Below, piece by piece: positions 57,026 to 64,000 of a stretch of DNA of 64,000 nt; the first letter of the stretch is position 1; each line of letters begins with the position of its first letter. The position numbers and the translations under genes are program-made. Location of the stretch: positions 7,255,745-7,319,744 of the forward strand of contig NW_023503501.1 of NCBI RefSeq assembly GCF_014529535.1, given 5' to 3'. The notes under the pieces are model-generated. The model made no database searches and was not told the origin of the DNA. It saw only the letters and a list, made by a program, of their open reading frames with translations. This DNA comes from Bradysia coprophila. Lineage: Eukaryota; Arthropoda; Insecta; Diptera; Sciaridae.

Positions 57026-59640
57026 TGCACAAAGCTTTATTTTCGAGGCTCCCAGAGTTTCTTCGATGGCTTAAGATTATGTCTGATGTGAGTCACTTAT
57101 CGAATGTTACGCCAATTTAAATTTAATTTTTGTGAAGCAGCTCCTTCGGCTCGATTCTTTACAATCGAATTTTTCGTTTTTTTTCTATTAAAGAAGCATT
57201 AATTAATCATTTTAAATGAGCATATTAGTATTTGGCTTCAATAATGGTTGTAGTGACTTGCAGGACACAACTTCACGAAATTTTATGAATTTACTTTTTG
57301 TGGGATTTGAAGAAATATTGTGAAAATTAATAATCCTAAATACACGCGAAGCGTTCAACATATAATTGATAAAAACTAGATGTGTTCAATAAGCAAACAT
57401 AACAGTCGTCGTGTGTGTTAGTGTTAAGCACATTAACGATTAAGAAAAAAAAACGTGAAATCTGGGTTTCACTGAAATAGGCCCTGGTGATTTGTGAAAT
57501 TGTGAAAAGTTTGTAGTACAACACCTACTACGGATCAGCAAAGTACAACGGCTTTAATTAGTATGAACTGCACATTCACACAATACCCTTAACTTTAGTT
57601 TAAAGTATATTGTCATTGAATTACAAAAATGAATTCTTTTATTTCAGATAACTTCACACTCACTTTTCTGTTTTGAGTTCGCTTTTCCTTCACGTATTTT
57701 CCTTTCTTTACATTTATTTCGATAGCCAAAATTATTTCAGACAAAACTACATTCTATAGGTGATTCACAAGAGATGTACAGTGGGTTCGAAGTAGAAGTC
57801 GCAGGTTGGTGTTGCACAAATCGAGCTAATATAAAGAAATATTAGTCAGTCAATATTTTTTGTCAAATGAATTTATATTCGGATCTATGTTTGATATGGA
57901 AATTAATGTATTGTTTAGAATTTTTAAAATATTTAAACTTAGGGTGGGTCGAGCTTTTCTCAATTTTTTGACATTTTTTTTATCAAAATTTCTAACGCGT
58001 CATTGTCCTCCAGTGATAATTTTTCCATACAACTTAAAACTGGATCTTCTACTGCCGGGAAGCGACCATAGTATATTATGACAAGGACCTAATGCTAAAT
58101 TTCTGTTTAGTTTTTAAAACGTCCATGTTGAGCCACTAATATTCCTAACAATTTATGCTGAACGTCGTCTTCAAGAATTTTCTTTTGAGTTAACATAACA
58201 GCAGCACAGAGGGTTGTCCGAGACTTTGCTAAAAAGATGTAGCGATCTCGGTAGCGATCGACTAGCACTAAGAATTGAACAATTTTTGGCAAGGTAATCA
58301 ATTTTTCCCTCATCATGCCTAATTGGCTTAGTTCGTAGTAGGCTCGATTGTGGAATAGACCTGATTAGAAATTTCTTTTATTCTCCTGTCAAATTTTTAA
58401 TTAGGTGTCCTTCAAGGTGTCCTTCGCAACGCTATGTGTAGCAAGAATAATAGTAAATGCAAGAATTCATTACTGATTCGAATTGTACATTACAAATATA
58501 TTATTAAATAAAGAGCTCCAAAAGTGGGACGTATCGGTCCGGGTCCATCGGTTGCGTAACTACATGAAAAATGATTGTGAAATACTAACAATGGAAATTA
58601 TTGTTTCAAAATCGTCTCATGCAAATGTGTAAATATGATTGTTTAGTCCATAAATTAAAGGCAATTAATAAAACGTTATTCATCATCATCATTCACGAAC
58701 CGATTGAAAGTTTTGTGAATGTAGTAAGTACTCAGGGACTTCCCTTTTTATACAAAAGTGAAAGGGAAGAACATCTATCGTACTTTTTATTTTGTACCAA
58801 AGTAAAAGAGTCCTCTCATCGTTCTACATTCGCAAAACTTACTTCGCTTCTACTCATTAAATTTAACAAGCAAAATAATAGACGGCTCATATGAGTGGGA
58901 AATTCGTGGACAGAGCGGAGCGAGGGCCTTTATTCACACGAGTCGCATTTTATATATAATTTATACGAAAATTGAGAACTGAAAGATCATTCGGTCTTAC
59001 CACTTACGATGGTTTATTCTAAAGATTTTTTTTAAAATTTTGGTTCCACTTAGTTTTTGATATATTTATGTTAAATTTGACAATTTTTTAGGGACACAGC
59101 ATATGAAAAAAATAAGTTGGAATCATTTGTAGGCTTTATTATCAGTGATGCTTCGGAAGTTTCACAATAATATTGATCGAAAATACGTTGAGAAAATTGT
59201 CAGTCACGTGAACTGACCCACCCAAAAAGTGGGACCTAGTTCATATTAGCGATAAAAAAAGAAATTGCATACAATAATGCCAGAAACAGTAAAAAAAACG
59301 CCGAAGGTTTTCCATTTATTTAACGTACTATATTTTCGATACGATGATTTTACCAAGGTAAATAATGTGAAGGTAATGTCAATCTTTTTTTGAAATAGTT
59401 GAACAGGATTTCCTAGTATTTCACAAAATATTTCCACTAATTCACAACAGGGAACAGATGTCCCGACCCTCCTCACTATATTTACCTTGGATTTTACAAT
59501 AATAAGCACATACCTTTAGGTATAGCTCTGAGTCTAAGTTCTGTTAATCGTGCATATGTTATAGACTGTTATGAGGAAAATTTTGTAGGAAATTGTAATT
59601 TGAACAAAGGACCTTGCGGGAAGTGTCAAATGTCTAAACA
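57026..59640. other. Spacer between the two cyclase-like genes
   Basis: No supported gene. A 69-codon minus-strand frame at 58107-58316 has no family resemblance. Similarity between the flanks of the two cyclase-like genes stops at their stop codons, so the duplicated unit is little more than the gene. Confidence 0.5.
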
Positions 59641-59756
59641 ATAGTATATTTCGTACCTAGGACTGAAAGTCTTCCAGACAGAGCCAAAGGCGAGGTCTGG
59701 AATCGATTACGCTAAAAAAAACTTTTAGTCCGTGGTACGAATAGTATTTTTCATAT
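59641..59756. mobile_element. MITE family M1, copy 3
   Basis: Its ends and interior match 12439-12571 and 29225-29361. It is followed by a GAAAAAGTGCTAGGTATGAAA tail related to the segment amplified in the OR intron array. It lies about 70 bp from the stop of cyclase-like copy 2. Confidence 0.75.
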
Positions 59757-59827
59757 TGGACATAGAAAAAGTGCTAGGTATGAAAAATATTTTTACGCTT
59801 ACATTTACGATGACCTAGGCAACGAAA

Positions 59828-60836
59828 CTAAATAGTTTCCATAAGCGCTAAAACGGACAATATCGTTGAAATGGATTTTGATCCATAATAAACTTTTACA
59901 CGATGTGTACAATACAAAGCATCGGCCGGCCAACTTCCATCCTCCTTATTTTGCATTTCCAATAATTTTCCGATCAAACTTTCATCGTACAATCCAATTT
60001 TTGCGCCTGTTAATATGGTTTGAGCGTAGTCCAACGGGTATTTTAAGTCTTCTTGTTTGATCTGATCAAACTCCCGCCGCAGCGTATCCATGAACCTAAT
60101 CTTAGTCTGATAATTTGTCGATGCCAACAGCGAACAGAAATACAGGAATGTATAAGCACTGGGATAGTAGATCGTGCCAGATTTGTACTTTCCGCTGATT
60201 AGCCAGTCGAAAACATAATCTTCGGAACGTTGAACAAAACGTTCGTGACGTTGTGCATAGGCAAATCGCAAGATGTTGATAATGCAAACGGCATCGATTC
60301 GATTGTAACGCGAATTGTCTTTAGACACGTAATATGCCTGAAGCACACCATCGTCGTTGACATTTTCATAGATGGATTGAGACATTGATACAAGGTCAAC
60401 TTCGTTAATGGTGTGCGTTGCTAAAAGCGCATGATAACAAACTACTGTCGTGTCTTGATCATTTGGAAATAATTGAAGATCGCCGGTAATGTCGGCGAAA
60501 AAGTTTAACATTGCTATTTTATTTGGACGTACTGCCGCAATGAGTTTATTGCGGAAAGTTGATGGCAAATGTTTTCCTACAAGCAGTAAAAGGAGATACA
60601 AATTAAACGTTTCGGTGCCCAAGGTAAATTTCGGCAAATTTGAGGCTGACTGAAGATCATCTCGTTCAGTTCCAAAGCAATCACACGAAAACGGAAACTC
60701 TTTCGTATCGAATTCCGATTCCAAGAACATCAAAGCCTTCTTGATGGCATTGGCTCGTTTTTCTGTAATTGTGAATTTTTTCATATTCAAATATTTAATT
60801 GTTTTGCTTTACCTTACCAGCGTTTGGTACAGACAT
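59828..60836 (-). CDS. Terpenoid-cyclase-like alpha/alpha-toroid protein, copy 2
   Basis: Minus strand, exons 60836-60818 (MSVPNA) and 60762-59828, with a 55-nt intron in phase 1, 317 residues. An unspliced start inside the intron is possible (MNMKKFTIT), but the spliced model matches the intron position and phase of copy 1. It carries PNDQDTT at 60449-60460 (about residues 106-112) and the QW-like LLEMQNKEDGSWPADALY block at about 273-290. It lacks the three-residue insertion ISD that copy 1 has in its FFADI region. No signal peptide, so probably cytosolic. Function unknown; an altered cyclase or a non-catalytic toroid are both possible. Recent tandem duplication is clear. Confidence 0.75.
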
Positions 60837-61066
60837 TATTCTTATTTTCTGATATCGTTGTTCAGAAATAAGAATTAAGAGTCGGGGAAAATCCGGAAAA
60901 ATAGATGTTACGCCAAATGTGTATCTAAATAACGATAAAAGATTATAAGACTATGTTTAAGAAGTAATTAGTTTGTGAATATTTTTATCAGTAAATAGTG
61001 ACTGAAATAATCTAGAACTTAGAATTTGAAGTGAAATTATAATAGAAATTGAATCAATGAAATTAA

Positions 61067-61118
61067 ATCTGAACCCGAACCCAGAATCTCCACCTTGCCG
61101 GGGTGTTGCTCTAACCAA
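61067..61118 (-). repeat. tRNA-like SINE fragment
   Basis: On the minus strand TTGGTTAGAGCAACAC resembles box A and GGTTCGGGTTC resembles box B, closely spaced as in a tRNA head. No full cloverleaf was found. Confidence 0.35.
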
Positions 61119-61770
61119 TATTATTATTTATTTTGTGCTTAAATGCACAATCGTGCAATCAAAGAACAAAAATCATAATTTTTGTTTGCATTTATTTGAC
61201 TATACGTGTGCAAAGTGTTAGTGCATGCTCAATTTTGTACTATTCCAAAGGCTCTCTACCTATAGAGCCTTTGACTATACAGGTAGAGGTATTATCAAAG
61301 TATATAAAAACAACGCAGTTCTGACAACATTATTACGCCAAACATCACAGATGCAACATTATAAATCTTAAATTCACCCGAAAGTGGGAACCGTATTTCT
61401 TGCTATTCCCTGAGGGTCTGCGGTAACTTCAGTGTTTATATACTTTGGGTATTATGACACGTTATTTTGAATTGTCGGAGCAATTTGTCTCACACAGGCA
61501 GCTCTCTAGCAATGACACACCAATTGTTAACAATATTAGGAGGCCAAACGTGTGTCCGCTTGTACATTTCATTATTTTAATGTGTAGGCATCCTGTACGT
61601 TGTATTTACATTGTCTGAGGTGAGAATGTAAATGAAATTTACATGTTAAGGTTTTCGATGATTTACATGCTATGCACGGTCATTTACATTCGCTGGTCGA
61701 AGAATTTAAACAGGCAGAACCTTAGACGAATTATACATAGACTGGAAAATACTAATGAACGTCAAACACA

Positions 61771-61907
61771 AGGTATGGTCGAATGTCAAACTTTGTATGG
61801 AGCGGAGGATATAGCGATTTCATATAAACAAACTCACCTCTCATGAGAGGTGAGTTTGTTTATATGAAATCACTATGTCCTCCGGTTTGTATGAACAGAC
61901 CATACCT
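61771..61907. repeat. Strong hairpin (137 bp)
   Basis: AGGTATGGTC at the left pairs with GACCATACCT at the right. The centre ACTCACCTCTCATGAGAGGT makes an almost perfect stem with AGCGATTTCATATAAACA blocks. It may be a MITE or a small-RNA precursor. Confidence 0.7.
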
Positions 61908-62280
61908 GGTTTATACTTTCATTGGAAAATGCCAACAAAATTACAAAAAAAAGTGGCCCTTACATCAAATACGAAATATTTGATAAGTGTGAGTTTTTTC
62001 CTACTAATTTGCCCATCAAAATTAGCGCGTAGAATTTGAATTTGGCTACTAAAATGATAATATTAGTCGGACATTGAATTACATTGAAATTGATCAAAAA
62101 TTTCTATAGATTAACCGACTATGGCTGTAAATACGCTAATTAAGGTCCATAATTTATAAATTTGCTGAATATACCTGTCGTCACACAAATAGTTCGGAAA
62201 AACGGTCTCTGCACACAAAATTATACCGGAAAAATGAACATTTGTAGCCTCTTACGCTCCTACTTCGGCAGTCCTTAATA

Positions 62281-62753
62281 AAACATATTTCTACCTGGTA
62301 CGTACAATGCACCGTATTTTAATTTGAATAATTGAATTGAATTGAATATTTAAATTGTTTAAACAAAATTAAAAATCACACCGTCGCGACGAGAAAAACA
62401 ACACCATGGAAAATTAATACTATCAAAATAGTCAACGCCTACATGTATTGGTGTAAAGTCATACGAAATATGAATATTATGCAAACTGATGTATAAACTG
62501 ACAAACTGATTAGTCTGAGGGCAGAACTATTTTTTGGTACACTTGCCATCGAATCAATTAAGAAAACACTAAAATCACCACTGAATTTATAATTTGAAAC
62601 AATAAAATCAAAATTTTTCATTGAAACTGAGAGTGACAACAAACTAAAAGTCAAAATATTTGACCGAAATGTCGAGCACATCCAATGCCTTCGGATCTCA
62701 CGCCGCAAACATCGCACACACGTATTACTCATTTACATAGGCTCTGCTGTAAT
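62281..62753. repeat. Left arm of a recent inverted duplication
   Basis: It matches 63527-64000 in inverted orientation, apparently identical except for a one-base indel near the outer end. The inner end stops at the ambiguous base N at 62754. Each arm holds the same 97-codon frame (62732-62439 here, minus), which I cannot assign to a family. Confidence 0.9.
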
Positions 62754-62754
62754 N

Positions 62755-63526
62755 CACGAGTTCCTATTATATGTTTCATGATGTTTGTTTGACCAATGTC
62801 AAGTTATTCTTCTTTCATTTTGTGTTTTTTTTTTCTTCAAAAATTATTCGATTGTCAGGTTATTGTAAAGTCTATAGACTAATTCTCGACGAGCTTTGTT
62901 CTCGAATTTTCGTGAACGCAATGTAAAATAAAATACAAATTTATTGAATAAAGGCTGGTTGATTTAAAAAAAAGGCTCCGATGCTAAATCCTGTTGGGCA
63001 TCAAGGACAATAGCCCCTTTTACCCATTGGAAATGGAGGCATTGAAAATGATACGATACTCGAATTCTAAAACTGAAACAGAACCTCATTTTCTAAAAGG
63101 AGAACTCAAAATCCTGTAAAACGTGAAGAATGTTTCAGAATTGGACCGTTCTATTTACATTCAGTAATACAATTTACATTAATTTAAGTTTAATCGAAAT
63201 GCAAATTGATATTGATTGGAAAAGGTAATTACTTCACAAGCGAGACACCGACCATATAAAGACAAGGTCTAGAATCAAATTGTTACTTACAATCTCCATT
63301 TCGAATAAGCTGCATTCTTTGAGACTTTCAAGACGAACCAATTTAGCAATCGGAAGAGGTGAGTACATAATTAAGCGAGTTAGGTTTTCAGTAATTCTCT
63401 GTTTCACATGTGAGACCACTAGTCTAGCAATATCACACCAATTGTTTACAAAAATAGGAGGTCAAAAATCGTACAGTGTCCGCTTGTAAATTTCATTACA
63501 CTGTATTCATACACTTCTAATAGTAG
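62755..63526. other. Spacer between the inverted arms
   Basis: Unique AT-rich DNA of about 770 bp with no supported gene. 63408-63510 is related to 61480-61610. Confidence 0.6.
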
Positions 63527-64000
63527 ATTACAGCAGAGCCTATGTAAATGAGTAATACGTGTGTGCGATGTTTGCGGCGTGAGATCCGAAGGCATTGGAT
63601 GTGCTCGACATTTCGGTCAAATATTTTGACTTTTAGTTTGTTGTCACTCTCAGTTTCAATGAAAAATTTTGATTTTATTGTTTCAAATTATAAATTCAGT
63701 GGTGATTTTAGTGTTTTCTTAATTGATTCGATGGCAAGTGTACCAAAAAATAGTTCTGCCCTCAGACTAATCAGTTTGTCAGTTTATACATCAGTTTGCA
63801 TAATATTCATATTTCGTATGACTTTACACCAATACATGTAGGCGTTGACTATTTTGATAGTATTAATTTTCCATGGTGTTGTTTTTCTCGTCGCGACGGT
63901 GTGATTTTTAATTTTGTTTAAACAATTTAAAAATTCAATTCAATTCAATTATTCAAATTAAAATACCGGTGCATTGTACGTACCAGGTAGAAATATGTTT
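63527..64000. repeat. Right arm of the inverted duplication, runs off the window
   Basis: Inverted copy of 62281-62753. Because similarity reaches the last base, the true arm length is unknown. It holds a 97-codon frame at 63548-63841 identical to that in the left arm. Confidence 0.9.

Larger units (their letters stand above)
60837..62280. other. Intergenic DNA with a SINE-like piece and a hairpin
   Basis: No supported gene. Contains a tRNA-like minus-strand stretch (61067-61118) and the hairpin 61771-61907. A segment at about 61480-61610 recurs, diverged, at 63408-63510. Confidence 0.5.

Noticed and set aside
58107-58316. 69-codon minus-strand frame between the cyclase-like genes
   Set aside because: No homology and no splice or poly(A) context.

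Overview
The window looks like nuclear DNA of an insect, most likely a lower dipteran of the fungus-gnat type. Reasons: AT-rich DNA, many introns of 50-90 bp with GT/AG ends, Drosophila-like orthologues (trithorax, Sas-4), an insect 7TM odorant receptor, and very many short inverted-repeat elements. The placement within Diptera is an inference. One ambiguous base (N) lies at 62754.

Layout. 1640-11022 (+) is a nearly complete trithorax (MLL1/2-type H3K4 methyltransferase) gene whose 5' exon(s) lie outside or were not found. 17549-18167 (+) is a three-exon DUF1091-type secreted-protein gene, rebuilt from splice sites. 19125-19776 (-) is COMMD3. 21017-22468 (-) is a sarcosine-dehydrogenase-like FAD oxidoreductase lacking the usual C-terminal folate-binding half. 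27836-30046 (+) is a four-exon odorant receptor; its second intron holds five tandem copies of its own splice donor. 45118-45452 (+) is a two-exon secreted cysteine-rich peptide. 49388-52379 (+) is Sas-4/CPAP, convergent with POLDIP2 at 52592-54335 (-). 55984-57025 and 59828-60836 (both -) are a recent tandem pair of terpenoid-cyclase-like toroid proteins, a fold rare in animals and a candidate for horizontal transfer.

The intergenic space, mainly 11-17 kb, 22-27 kb and 30-49 kb, is dominated by foldback and MITE-like elements and short tandem arrays. The most striking is a 1.5 kb foldback (about 32430-33942) built largely from dozens of palindromic ACGATA/TATCGT units, flanked by a 10-11 bp direct repeat that looks like a target-site duplication. 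At the right edge a 473 bp inverted duplication runs off the window.

The genes are unrelated housekeeping, chromatin, centriole, mitochondrial, chemosensory and secreted functions. I see no operon-like or pathway cluster except the tandem cyclase-like pair. Intron-exon models were read by eye from splice consensus, frame and family similarity. No alignment or transcript data were available.
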